From Micromonospora sp. 15K316 (GTDB lineage Bacteria > Actinomycetota > Actinomycetes > Mycobacteriales > Micromonosporaceae), in assembly GCF_004348525.1 (NCBI RefSeq), contig NZ_SMKG01000019.1, positions 1 through 56,797 of the forward strand: a DNA stretch of 56,797 nucleotides, given 5' to 3'. The position numbers and the translations under genes are program-made. How positions within the stretch are numbered: position 1 is the stretch's first letter; every line of letters begins with the position of its first letter. A model generated the notes under the pieces. It was not told the origin of the DNA, made no database searches, and saw nothing but the letters and a program-made list of their open reading frames with translations. Shown here in pieces: positions 1 through 7,526 of the stretch.

Positions 1-135
1 GGTTGGGCCGGCCCCGCTTCCTGCTCTTTCGGCACCGACGAATGGCATGGATCACGACGATTCGCCGGGGCTCGGAAACTTAACCCATCATTGAAAACGT
101 GAGCACCTGAGAATGCATCGGCCCGATAGGTGATG

Positions 136-333
136 TTACTCGTCTTCCACGTCAATAGGCCCGCCTGAATAAGCTTCGACGAACTTAAGTTCGCGGAGTC
201 GTTTCCGAGTCAGCCATTCGAGTCGCTGGGTCTGCAGGTGTAGGGTGCGACGTAAACCACCGCCACGGAGTTGGCGCTCGCTCACCAGTTGCGCAGTCCC
301 TCCGGCATGTGCCGCTCGTCCAGCGATGCGCAC
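136..333 (-). pseudogene. Decayed C-terminal fragment of a second Eco29kI-type endonuclease
   Basis: The 65-residue reading frame matches the C-terminal part of the intact Eco29kI-type nuclease at 2944-3672. Shared stretches are DVRIA near the start, SER, GLRRTL, the QT.RL motif, and a GGPI motif near the end. The frame has no GIY-YIG core, and an in-frame stop (TAA) lies two codons before the DVRIA segment, so nothing upstream is readable as the rest of the protein. The two DNA sequences differ substantially, so this is a relic of a divergent homologue and not a fresh duplication. It lies beyond AIPR, on the far side of the operon from the intact copy. A short real gene starting at GTG 333 cannot be excluded but has no visible ribosome binding site. 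Confidence 0.6.
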
Positions 334-474
334 ATCTTCTTACCCAATCCGATTTTCCTTACCTTTTTCCTTCATTAATGGGCGGATGGGTCACGCTCGG
401 ATTCGTGCGCGACACATATGGGGGCGTCAAACGAGCGCCATCAGCGGCGTAGTGGTCTGATCAGTCAGACAGCC

Positions 475-2265
475 TTAGGGATTCCCAGGCAGATCGTACC
501 ATCCCGCTCGCAGTTCCTCAGGCCAGCACTGATTCTCGACGTAGTGTGTGAGGCGTCGGTCAATCTCGCGAACCCATTCGTTGCCCTTGGCTATTGCGTC
601 GTTAGACGCTTTACTGGATTCCCGAACAACGCTGTGCGTCTCCATTAGCCACTCGAACACGTCGCCGATTTTTTCGAGTGAGAGCAGTTCCGGCTTCAGC
701 TTTGCTATGCCCGTCATCCTCGGCTTCGCCGTCGAAAGAGCGAAAGCGGCTACGGATCGAGCAAGATGGAAACGCACATTCAATCGGTCCGGCCGAGTCA
801 TGTCTGAGTGAGAAGCGGCCAGATACTCGTCCACTCGCTTCATCAAGCTTATACAATTCAGGTAGGACGCAAAGTGAGCCTTAGAGTTAAACACTCTCTG
901 GTACTCTCCATCCCGCACTAGTGCCGATGGGCGGGCTCGGGCCGAGTCTGGCGCGTGAAGCGCGATCGATGCGACAGCTTGAGCTAGCTCCAGCACTTCG
1001 ACGATCTTTGCCCGGGGCTTTGTCTGATTTTTGTAGTAGTTCTTTTTCCGCTCGTAATAGAGGCCGTGCTTACCGAAAAACTCTTCAATATCGCGTTGAA
1101 AGGGCTCGGTGGCTCGAAGTGAAGCTACGGATACGCGATTCTGGCTGTTGGTGGCCTTGATGATCTGAGCGGCGAGCGATTCATTTGCGGCTTGGATCAC
1201 CCGTACCAGCAACTGCCTATTGTCGTTATCTGATGAGCCCTGGGATTTCAATGCGATCGTGTGGAAGTGTTGAAAAATTGTTCGTGACGTTTGGTGACCG
1301 TTGACGATCTGAGGGTCTTCAATCTTCAGCTTTTTTCCGTTAGGTTGCAACCGCTTTGCCAAAATGGTGACACCGTTATTCAACCACCAGAAGTCAGCGA
1401 GGCTCTCATTGCCTTGCTTAAGAGACTCCGCTATCGCCTTGTTGATCGCGGTCGCGCCTTCAAACCCTCGAACATTCTCCTCAAAGATTTCGCCGCGCAG
1501 CTTTCCTTCTTCGTCGGTGATGAATTTGTAGTAGTCGGCCAGTGATACGAGGCAGACGAGTCCGCCCATCTCAGCGTTGATTGGCCCTTCGGAGACTCGC
1601 AGCTCCAATACCGCTGCTACGCGTTGCCGTGCTCGCGCATTTAACGAGCCAGCACCGACGAAGTCAATTTCCGGTGCCGCAACCGAAAACTCTTCCTTGA
1701 TCTCCTTCTTGACCCGCTCGGCCTTCAGGAGAACTTTCTCGTTAGGTTCCTCCACCGACTTGGTAACGTAGCGAACGCGAACTGTCAGATCAGGGAATCG
1801 ATCGGATGCGCGAACGAAGAGGGCTCTGAAAATTGCAAATCGTTCCAAAACCCTCTCGTTGAATTCGAGCCGAAGCGCGGGATTTTCCTCTAAGCGCAGG
1901 AGCAGAGGAAGATGGTCTATTAGCTTCTGAAGCGCTACCTCTTTGAACCCACGTTCGTTTTTGGCCTGAATAATTTCTAGCTCGATTTGCGGATTGTCGC
2001 GGCCTCCCGGGTCACTGTCGTCCTCCACCAGTTCACCATTGTAAAACGTGTACACCGCATCAATTCCGCCGTCGTCGGAGCCTTCTACGATCCCGTCCTC
2101 GATCTGTTGGTAAGAAAGGCCGTAAGGTCGAAGAATCGTATCGACAGCATTCAGGAGGAAGTATTCGTCGTCGGAAGCGTTTGGATGAGTCTCTTTCTTG
2201 CGTTGTTGAAGGCGAGCCTCCAACAGAAGGACTTCGTTCGGGGTGGAGGGCTGTGGACGCGACAT
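475..2265 (-). CDS. AIPR family (abortive infection phage resistance) protein
   Basis: 596 residues. The AIPR core is recognised by FWWLNNGVTIL (residues 292-302) and QIVNGHQT (319-326), followed by the KATNSQN and SLRATE segments typical of the family. The N-terminal part carries a GGID (D69) followed by ELEIIQAK (E97, Q100, K102), which resembles a PD-(D/E)XK nuclease core; that is inference from the motif. AIPR proteins are linked to phage resistance and are often found beside DNA modification genes. It is the last gene of the methyltransferase-nuclease-Vsr operon, but a 188-nt spacer precedes it, so it may have its own promoter. ATG 2265 is preceded by AAGGGG about ten nt upstream. The coding region is clearly less GC-rich than the window average, suggesting horizontal acquisition. 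Confidence 0.88.
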   Translation of the reverse strand: MSRPQPSTPNEVLLLEARLQQRKKETHPNASDDEYFLLNAVDTILRPYGLSYQQIEDGIVEGSDDGGIDAVYTFYNGELVEDDSDPGGRDNPQIELEIIQAKNERGFKEVALQKLIDHLPLLLRLEENPALRLEFNERVLERFAIFRALFVRASDRFPDLTVRVRYVTKSVEEPNEKVLLKAERVKKEIKEEFSVAAPEIDFVGAGSLNARARQRVAAVLELRVSEGPINAEMGGLVCLVSLADYYKFITDEEGKLRGEIFEENVRGFEGATAINKAIAESLKQGNESLADFWWLNNGVTILAKRLQPNGKKLKIEDPQIVNGHQTSRTIFQHFHTIALKSQGSSDNDNRQLLVRVIQAANESLAAQIIKATNSQNRVSVASLRATEPFQRDIEEFFGKHGLYYERKKNYYKNQTKPRAKIVEVLELAQAVASIALHAPDSARARPSALVRDGEYQRVFNSKAHFASYLNCISLMKRVDEYLAASHSDMTRPDRLNVRFHLARSVAAFALSTAKPRMTGIAKLKPELLSLEKIGDVFEWLMETHSVVRESSKASNDAIAKGNEWVREIDRRLTHYVENQCWPEELRAGWYDLPGNP

Positions 2266-2403
2266 CCGAGTGTCCCCTTGTGAATTAGAGGTAGGTCAAC
2301 TATCGCTACGGCCAGCAGTGACCGCTCAACGTACCGCAGTCGAAAGGCTGTCTAGGGTCCGCGGCAGATCGCTTTTGCCCGGATGGGGCGTGAACATGCC
2401 GTA

Positions 2404-2425
2404 TGCTTTAGTTATCAGTAACTGG
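2404..2425. promoter_or_regulatory. AT-rich dyad upstream of AIPR
   Basis: The spacer between Vsr and AIPR contains GTTATCAGTAAC (2411-2422), a dyad with four-base arms, inside the most AT-rich stretch of this spacer. It could be part of a separate promoter or operator for AIPR. No convincing -35/-10 pair could be fixed, so this is tentative. Confidence 0.25.
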
Positions 2426-2453
2426 AGGCGGCGGTCGTCGTGCAGCCCCCGAC

Positions 2454-2966
2454 TCAGTTGAGCGACGGTTGAGAACCTGTGGTGCGAGTTCTCTGCCGCC
2501 GTGCTACTTCGGTCACTGTTTCCTGAACCAACTTGGCCGCTTGAGACGCGGGGAGATGTTCCCATACCCGTACGACAGTCCACCCGGCGGCCTTTAGGGA
2601 TTCATCAACAGCAGCATCTCGAGCTCGATTGCGCTCCATCTTCTGATGCCAATATCCCGTTGGATCGGAGGGCATTCTTCCGTGTTGAGAACAGCCGTGC
2701 CAGAAGCATCCATCCACGAATACGGCCACTCTACGGCGCGTGAATACAACGTCAGGGCGCACGCTCCGTCCTGGTACGTTAAGACGCATGCCAACGCGGT
2801 ATCGCATTCCATTGGCGAACAGTGCGCGTCGTAATGCGAGTTCGGGTTTGGTGTCTTTGCTTCGATTCGCCTTCATTGCGCGTGTAGCCGATGAAGGTGG
2901 CGGCGTTGGTGCAAGTCTTTCAAGCTTTGTCTGTGATTCCATGTTAAGAGCCGGAGAAGAGGTCAT
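2454..2966 (-). CDS. vsr: Very short patch repair endonuclease (Vsr)
   Basis: 170 residues. Vsr nicks DNA 5' of the T in T:G mismatches that arise when 5-methylcytosine deaminates, and so protects sites methylated by the partner methyltransferase. Visible family motifs are MKANRSKDTKPE (31-42), RPDVVF with the likely catalytic Asp72, FVDGCFWHGC (83-92) with zinc or catalytic Cys and His residues, and VWEH (134-137). The first ATG (2966) overlaps the end of the nuclease gene by 23 nt and is preceded by GGAGGAG, which supports translational coupling. Met31 aligns with the usual Vsr N-terminus, so about 30 residues are an extra Pro/Ser-rich extension; ATG 2942, immediately after the upstream stop, is an alternative start. 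Confidence 0.9.
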   Translation of the reverse strand: MTSSPALNMESQTKLERLAPTPPPSSATRAMKANRSKDTKPELALRRALFANGMRYRVGMRLNVPGRSVRPDVVFTRRRVAVFVDGCFWHGCSQHGRMPSDPTGYWHQKMERNRARDAAVDESLKAAGWTVVRVWEHLPASQAAKLVQETVTEVARRQRTRTTGSQPSLN

Positions 2967-3672
2967 CAGGCTCCTCCACTACGCCTTCGGCTCCTTCGTT
3001 CTCGATTGGGCCGCCTAATGCTTCAAAGCGCCTTTTAGCCAAGGCGTTGAGCCGCTCGGTTTGGGTTACGAGAGTGCGACGCAGGCCCTTTGACACCTTC
3101 CGCTCGCTGATGTTCCTAGCAAGCAGTGAAATCGTCTGGGCGCGTCGAGCGATCCTCACGTCAGGATGGCTCCGATCGGGAAAGATCTCGTCGGGGATGA
3201 TTACCCGGGTCACCGGCTCTGGCAGTTCCTGGAGAGCTCCCTCTGGGATGTCACCTTCGTTGAGAATTGCACCAAAGGCGCTAGCTGAGAGCAGCTGCCG
3301 GTACACGGTGTACTCGTAAGGGTCCAATGCGGCTTTTCGTTGCCTAGCTGGCATATCTCCGATATGCGGAAGCGACCACATGGAAATTGTGTGCACCTCG
3401 AAGGGGTCCAGGACATATTTGGCTACCGCGTCGGAACGTTGGCCAGTTAGATGCCGGCCCAGCCGGACGCCGAACCCCTCGGCCGTCTGGCCCACGTAGA
3501 TTGGCTCGCGGTCGTAGTCGTAAAAGGCATATATGCCCGCCTTGGCCTGCCCGATGGTTTGGCTAGGACGCTGAGGGTCCGGCACCTTCAACGCTTGGGC
3601 GATGGCCTCGCGGATCGCTTGGACCTCGCGGGGGAGGACGTTCGTACCGAGGTCGATCTGGCGCGGCAACAT
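2944..3672 (-). CDS. Eco29kI-family restriction endonuclease (GIY-YIG)
   Basis: 242 residues, the usual size for Eco29kI-like type II enzymes. The GIY-YIG core is intact: GIY at 46-48, IYVG at 58-61 (Tyr59), Arg73-His74 in GRHLTG, Glu120 in YEYTVYRQLL and Asn138 in ILNEGD. These correspond to the catalytic set known for Eco29kI and Hpy188I. Characterised Eco29kI recognises CCGCGG; the same specificity here is only inference from family membership. The gene lies 40 nt downstream of the methyltransferase and overlaps Vsr. ATG 3672 has GGAGG six nt upstream. It is the cleaving half of a complete type II system. Confidence 0.92.
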   Translation of the reverse strand: MLPRQIDLGTNVLPREVQAIREAIAQALKVPDPQRPSQTIGQAKAGIYAFYDYDREPIYVGQTAEGFGVRLGRHLTGQRSDAVAKYVLDPFEVHTISMWSLPHIGDMPARQRKAALDPYEYTVYRQLLSASAFGAILNEGDIPEGALQELPEPVTRVIIPDEIFPDRSHPDVRIARRAQTISLLARNISERKVSKGLRRTLVTQTERLNALAKRRFEALGGPIENEGAEGVVEEPDDLFSGS

Positions 3673-3712
3673 GGGTGCCTCCGGGACAACGGGGAGTGAT
3701 GTCCCGGAGAGG

Positions 3713-4852
3713 CTACCCGGCGCTCGTCACGCTGTCCGGCCGCAGGACCGGTAGGAGGTAGTTGTTACCGATCCATTCGATTACGTCTACCACCACGGCG
3801 TCGCCGAACCCGAAGAGCTGCTGGTTCGGCGTTCCAGCCAGGAGCTTGTAGTCGTGGGCACCCATGAGGTTGGCGTACTCGCGTGGCGTCATCCACCGTA
3901 TTGCCTTGCTGCCCTTGCCGACGCGAACCAGAGCCTGCTTGCTCGACCCGCCGCCGGTGGTCCGGAGACACCCGGCGATACCGTCCTTGCGTAGCTCCCA
4001 TACCGAGACGCCCTGCCGGGTGCGCCGGTAGGCGGTCCGGTGCGTGATGCTGTCGGCGGTGAGAAGGGCTTCGAACCGGGCCTTCTGGATCTCGCTCAGC
4101 GACTTGACGAACGCATCTACGCGGTCGTCGTTCCACCAGAGGCCGGGGTTGACATCCGCCTCAACGAAGCCTTCTAGGTCTTGCGGTCCCTCTGGCAACG
4201 ACGGGAGGTTGATGTAGTGCATGCTGAGCGTCGCACGATGCTTTGCGTGAATGGCCTGCACCCAGGCTGGCCTTGTGTCGCTGGTCGGGGGGACCTCGGC
4301 TCGCGCGTGGGTCGGAAGTCTGTCCTTCTGGATGCCGATGATGAACATCCGTGGCCGTGATTGCGGCACGAAGTGCCGGGCATCGATCGCCAGGACATCC
4401 AGTGAGTAGCCGAACTCCGACAGGCGTCGCATGGCATCCTCAAGGTCCTTGCCCTTGTGGCTGGTCGCGAAGCCTTGGACGTTCTCAAGAAGGACCACCG
4501 ACGGCCGTGGGCTCATGCCCTCCAAGATCCTGGCGAATTCCCAGAACATCCCCGACTGCTCGCCGACCAGACCGCGCCTGTTCCCGGCCAAGGAGAGGTC
4601 GATGCAGGGGAAGCTGCTGGTTGCTAGCTCGATACCCGTGGGTAGGTCGGCTGCCTCGACCTCGCGGATGTCCCGAACCTTGAAGTGATCGAAGGCGTCG
4701 GGGTAGTTGGCGGCGTAAGCATCGTACTTGGCCTGTTTGATGTCATTTGCCCACGCCACCTCGATCTGAGCGCCTTTCACACGCTCAAGGGCGGTTCGGA
4801 CGAGTCCGATCCCGGCAAAGAACTCCGCGGCCCGGATGGGCGCACTCTCCAT
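3713..4852 (-). CDS. DNA (cytosine-5) methyltransferase of the restriction system
   Basis: 379 residues, C5-MTase family. Motif I is FFAGIGLVRTAL (11-22), motif IV is SSFPCIDLSLAG with the catalytic Cys83, motif VI is LLENV (121-125), motif VIII is QSRPRMF (164-170), and motif X is the C-terminal GDAVVVDVIEWIG. A target recognition region lies between motifs VIII and IX. It methylates host sites so the neighbouring Eco29kI-type nuclease cannot cut them, and its product is the substrate class that Vsr repairs after deamination. ATG 4852 is chosen because GGGAGGAAGC stands immediately before it; an upstream ATG at 4873 would add seven residues. It is first in the operon. Confidence 0.93.
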   Translation of the reverse strand: MESAPIRAAEFFAGIGLVRTALERVKGAQIEVAWANDIKQAKYDAYAANYPDAFDHFKVRDIREVEAADLPTGIELATSSFPCIDLSLAGNRRGLVGEQSGMFWEFARILEGMSPRPSVVLLENVQGFATSHKGKDLEDAMRRLSEFGYSLDVLAIDARHFVPQSRPRMFIIGIQKDRLPTHARAEVPPTSDTRPAWVQAIHAKHRATLSMHYINLPSLPEGPQDLEGFVEADVNPGLWWNDDRVDAFVKSLSEIQKARFEALLTADSITHRTAYRRTRQGVSVWELRKDGIAGCLRTTGGGSSKQALVRVGKGSKAIRWMTPREYANLMGAHDYKLLAGTPNQQLFGFGDAVVVDVIEWIGNNYLLPVLRPDSVTSAG

Positions 4853-5591
4853 GCTTCCTCCCTCGCCCATCATCGCTGCAGCCTATAGGCGGCCTCGTCA
4901 TGACCCCCCGGCGCGACACCCATCTGTGATGTTTCGATCATCCGTTCGACTGTTGGTGACCGCGTGGGTGCGGATCGCTGTGGCGCGTCTGCGCCGTCAA
5001 CCTGGTCCGTCGACTGACCTGCCGGTGGTAGGGCTGCTGGCAACAGTGCCCGCCCTTGACGACGACTCCGGCCGTGTGGGCTGCGACTCGGACTAAAGTC
5101 CACAGCCGAGTCGGGGTGGGCGCGGACAGGTCGCGCAGCCGGCCAGGCGTCCGGCGGCGAGACCGTAGGCCAGCGGACGATGCTTGCGATGGTTGAAGTG
5201 CTCTTTCCAGGCTGCGTGGTGCTGGTCGGCTGGTTCATGGCACTCTTCTCGCTCCGGGCGGTACGGACGGTGACGTGCTTGCCCGAAGACTTCCGCATGC
5301 GTAGCCGTTGCGGGCACCCGTGACGCCAAATCGGGGTATCACGCCTGGGCGCTTGGCCGCGCCCGATGTCAGCCCGCCCGGTTGCTGCACTCCCACCGGC
5401 TTCCCTCGCGAGGTCGGTCCTCCTGCGGGCGCGCCGCCGGATGGCTATCCAGGCATCCCTCTCCGCCCGGCCATCTGAGTCACTTGGGGGCTGCCGGCCA
5501 CTGCCTGGATTTCTGCGATCGGAACAGCTGGGCTCCCTTGGGCGATGCGGGTGTTGATGCAGGGCGTTGCGGCTTCTTGCCTCCGCGGCTC
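4853..5591. other. 739-nt region without a firm gene
   Basis: This spacer separates the restriction operon from the GntR gene. It presumably holds the restriction operon promoter, reading leftward from about 4950, but no consensus pair is evident. The only reading frame with protein-like character is the weak one listed at 5093-5329. No control (C) protein gene of the restriction system was found here. Confidence 0.4.
5093..5329 (-). pseudogene. Possible frameshifted small Cys-containing protein
   Basis: The frame contains HHAAWKEHFNHRKHRPLAYG and then LAGCATCP, which look like a real small protein because of the ordered Trp/His/Cys pattern and the natural stop after LGCGL. The best start signal, AGAAGAG followed by GCC and ATG at about 5239, is in a different frame, so the gene appears broken by a frameshift near its start. 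The upstream AGAGTGCCAT resembles the leader of the GntR gene on the same strand (GGAGTGCCAT), hinting at a common origin. No family name is recognised and the call is weak. Confidence 0.28.
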
Positions 5592-5813
5592 CTAGTGCTC
5601 AGCGACGAACGTGCCTTTGCCCTGCTGCCCTTCCACAAGCCCTCGGTCCCGAAGGATCCGTAGTGCCGCCTGCGCGGTCGACACGCTGACGCTGTACTGG
5701 TCGGCGAGCTGGGCATACGTGGGCAGCTTGTCTCCCACGGCCAGCTCTCCGCTGTTGATCTGCTCGGTGATTCCGTTGACGACACGTAGATAGTCCGCAG
5801 GTCGGTTGGGCAT
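5592..5813 (-). CDS. Short GntR-family winged-helix regulator
   Basis: 73 residues consisting essentially of a GntR N-terminal DNA-binding domain: a YLRVVNGITEQI helix, then GDKLPTYAQLADQYSVSVST (recognition region), AALRILRDRGLVEG and the wing GKGTFVAE. The usual ligand-binding C-terminal domain is absent. Such minimal GntR proteins are common in actinomycete integrative elements and accessory loci. ATG 5813 has GAGGAG nine nt upstream. A dyad at 5885-5905, about 70 nt before the start, is a plausible autoregulatory operator. The ligand and target genes are unknown. Confidence 0.85.
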   Translation of the reverse strand: MPNRPADYLRVVNGITEQINSGELAVGDKLPTYAQLADQYSVSVSTAQAALRILRDRGLVEGQQGKGTFVAEH

Positions 5814-5884
5814 GTGATGGCACTCCTCGCTCGGCTCTCTGATTTGAGCACGAGGACCCCGCGAACTACAAGGAGCATGTTGAC

Positions 5885-5905
5885 TTAGGTAAGTACGTCA
5901 CCTAA
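5885..5905. promoter_or_regulatory. Dyad operator candidate upstream of the GntR gene
   Basis: TTAGGT (5885-5890) and ACCTAA (5900-5905) form perfect six-base arms around nine bases, in a locally AT-rich stretch upstream of the GntR gene. The position fits autoregulation. No binding consensus for this GntR subgroup is known to me. Confidence 0.4.
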
Positions 5906-5949
5906 CCTCAGTGACGCGCAGTCCTCGCTCGGCAGCCTGGTGCTTGCGC

Positions 5950-6026
5950 TTGGGCGATTGCCCAAAGGTGTCGGGGCAGCGGCCGTGACAGATGTTGCTG
6001 CCTATCCAGGAGCTGTCCCGACACCT
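5950..6026. repeat. Inverted repeats in the GntR / small-gene cassette spacer
   Basis: Two dyads follow each other. TTGGGC (5950-5955) pairs with GCCCAA (5960-5965). Fifteen-base arms at 5966-5980 and 6012-6026 then match with one mismatch around a 31-base loop. The arms contain GGTGTCGGG, which also begins the tandem repeats at 16360. The structure could be a terminator, a recombination site or a relic of a mobile element. Confidence 0.4.
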
Positions 6027-6248
6027 GCGCGGCCGAAGCCTGTTGGTTCGACGAGCGACTACGTGGCACTGGTCCGCAGAGACATCTAGCACAGCTCGCA
6101 CCTATCGGGATGCGTGATGCGAACCGAAAGGCAGGCCCGGGGTGGGTGCTGGGCTCCGCCCGGTACGGACGCGCGGTCGGATCGGGCGACCCCGCCCGCC
6201 TCGGCACCCCAAGCGGTGACGGGATCCGTCGTCAGATGAAGGAGGGAC
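6027..6248. other. Rest of the spacer before the small-gene cassette
   Basis: No gene is supported here. The end of the stretch contains GAAGGAGG just before ATG 6249. The cassette promoter must lie in this region or in the palindromic segment before it, but no clear -35/-10 pair was identified. Confidence 0.35.
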
Positions 6249-6503
6249 ATGGACGCGATCGAGGAGATCCTCGGAGAGCTACCACTACCGCCCTACGTGA
6301 CCGCCGAAGACATCGGCTTCGCCGTCAAGGCGGTCACCGTGCACGCCGCCGAGCAGTGGCCCGACGGCCAGCGATGCCGCAACGACCACGCTGCACATCC
6401 GTGCCGGCTGCACCGCTGGGGCCGTCGAGTGTTGGACCAGCGCGGCCTCACCGACCGGCAGGTCCAGGTGCTGATCGCCGAGCAGGAGGCACCACAGCCA
6501 TGA
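6249..6503 (+). CDS. Conserved small protein (paralogue at 54021), unknown function
   Basis: 84 residues. The core VHAAEQWPDGQRCRND..., then HPCRLHRWGRRVL and GL(T/N)DRQV, is shared with the protein at 54021-54401. Two Cys (CRND and PCRLH) and a conserved His/Trp pair are the notable residues. I do not recognise a named family. The start has a strong GAAGGAGG site. It is the first of three genes joined by ATGA overlaps (6500 and 6748), so the three are probably made together in fixed ratio. The function is unknown; its neighbours are a DivIVA-like protein and a Cys-motif protein. Confidence 0.75.
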   Translation: MDAIEEILGELPLPPYVTAEDIGFAVKAVTVHAAEQWPDGQRCRNDHAAHPCRLHRWGRRVLDQRGLTDRQVQVLIAEQEAPQP

Positions 6504-6751
6504 TCTACGTGACCGGGGAGCGTCTTCAGCCGCCGCACGTCAGGCTGGCTTCGTTCGATCGCCGCTGGCGGGGGCTCGACCCGGCGCAGGTGCATGACTA
6601 TCTCGATCGGGTCGCCGACGAGTTGGAACGCCTGCGCCGCGAGCTGACCACGGCGAACACTGAGGCCGAACGTATTCGCCAGGGGTTGCGCCAGTGGCAG
6701 TCGCGTCACAAGAGCTGCCACCATGCGCCCAACGGCAGGTGGCCGAGATGA
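6500..6751 (+). CDS. Small DivIVA-domain-like protein
   Basis: 83 residues. The segment ASFDRRWRGLDPAQVHDYLD followed by RVADELERLRREL matches the N-terminal DivIVA/Wag31-type pattern (F.RR..G.DP..V..(F/Y)LD.V..EL), and the following residues continue a short coiled coil. It lacks the long second coiled coil of true Wag31, so a role in polar growth is not implied. ATG 6500 overlaps the preceding stop (ATGA), with AGGAGG about ten nt upstream inside that gene. The C-terminus is short and basic. Confidence 0.75.
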   Translation: MIYVTGERLQPPHVRLASFDRRWRGLDPAQVHDYLDRVADELERLRRELTTANTEAERIRQGLRQWQSRHKSCHHAPNGRWPR

Positions 6752-7011
6752 CGGTGCCCCGCTGGATCATTCACCTGCCCACCACGCTGACCAGCCTCGA
6801 CGGCGTGCTCATCCTCACCACCGCTCTGCGTGAGTCGCTCGGTCACGTCACGGCCATCGACTTCGGGGAGACCACGCTCAGCGAGGAGGACAGTCAGTTT
6901 GTGCGTACCCGGATCTGGTGTGACGCCAGAGTCGACGACGGCGGCCGCTGCCTGCGGCGCGAGGGGCATGCCGGGCCGTGCGGCAGCGCCGGCGAGGAGC
7001 TGTCCCGATAG
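6748..7011 (+). CDS. Small protein with C-x-GGRC-x-GHxGPC motif (copy A)
   Basis: 87 residues. It starts MTVPRWIIHLPTTL, continues GHVTAIDFGETTLSEEDSQF, and ends with a WCDAR...GGRC...EGHAGPC cluster of three Cys plus His that could bind a metal. ATG 6748 overlaps the stop of the DivIVA-like gene (ATGA). It is the intact member of a locally repeated family: a 3' fragment lies at 7527-7583 and a 5'-degenerate copy at 8362-8598, with 105 bp almost identical between copies A and C. No named family is recognised. Confidence 0.7.
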   Translation: MTVPRWIIHLPTTLTSLDGVLILTTALRESLGHVTAIDFGETTLSEEDSQFVRTRIWCDARVDDGGRCLRREGHAGPCGSAGEELSR

Positions 7012-7158
7012 CTGCGACGGGTGGCGCCGAGGAGGCAGAACCCGTCGTCTGACGGATTCCATTACCCCGGCATCCACCAGCTGTGGCATCGGTCGAACTT
7101 CTCGCCGGTGCTACTTGAGGAGCACCTTCGGTGGGCTCGTGGTGGTGCCAGGCACCTG

Positions 7159-7401
7159 TTATCGGCGACGGAGCTCCGGGAAGGCTTGTTCGATGATCTC
7201 AACGAGCTGACGGGCGGACTCCGAGTTCAGCTGGATACTCTGACTCGATTTGCGCTCGCTGGCACGGTCGTCACTTCCGAAGGTGCTCAGGTGAAGCAGA
7301 CGCTCCGAGCCGTCGTCGATTACGACGTGTTCACAGTCCACCTCTGTCGGATGTGCCTTGACTCGCTGCTGGGACGGCCCGAACGAACGTACGCGTGCCA
7401 C
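7159..7401 (-). CDS. Conserved small hypothetical protein, 80 aa
   Basis: The start is set at GTG 7401 because GAGGAGG stands five nt before it; the longer frame upstream is low-complexity shadow. The protein begins MARVRSFGPSQQRVKAHPTE and contains LLHLSTFGSDDRASE, then KSSQSIQLN and a C-terminal helix ARQLVEIIEQAFPEL. This arrangement of HPTEV, LHLSTFGSD and KSSQS(I/L)QL is familiar from small uncharacterised proteins in actinobacteria and other phyla. No signal peptide or membrane segment is present. It sits alone, opposite to the flanking cassette copies. Confidence 0.65.
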   Translation of the reverse strand: MARVRSFGPSQQRVKAHPTEVDCEHVVIDDGSERLLHLSTFGSDDRASERKSSQSIQLNSESARQLVEIIEQAFPELRRR

Positions 7402-7526
7402 AGATTCCTCCTCGACGCCAGCACGAATCACAGGGCAAAACTCATGATCTCCGCAGCAACGCGAGCAGGACAAGGTTCTGAACCCAACTGCCCTGCACAA
7501 TGCTGACGGACGTAGCTTGGGCTGCC

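Noticed and set aside
1..135. Left edge of the window as a continuation of the nuclease relic or an attachment site
   Set aside because: Translation in all frames gave no match to the restriction proteins and no tRNA or repeat end was found.
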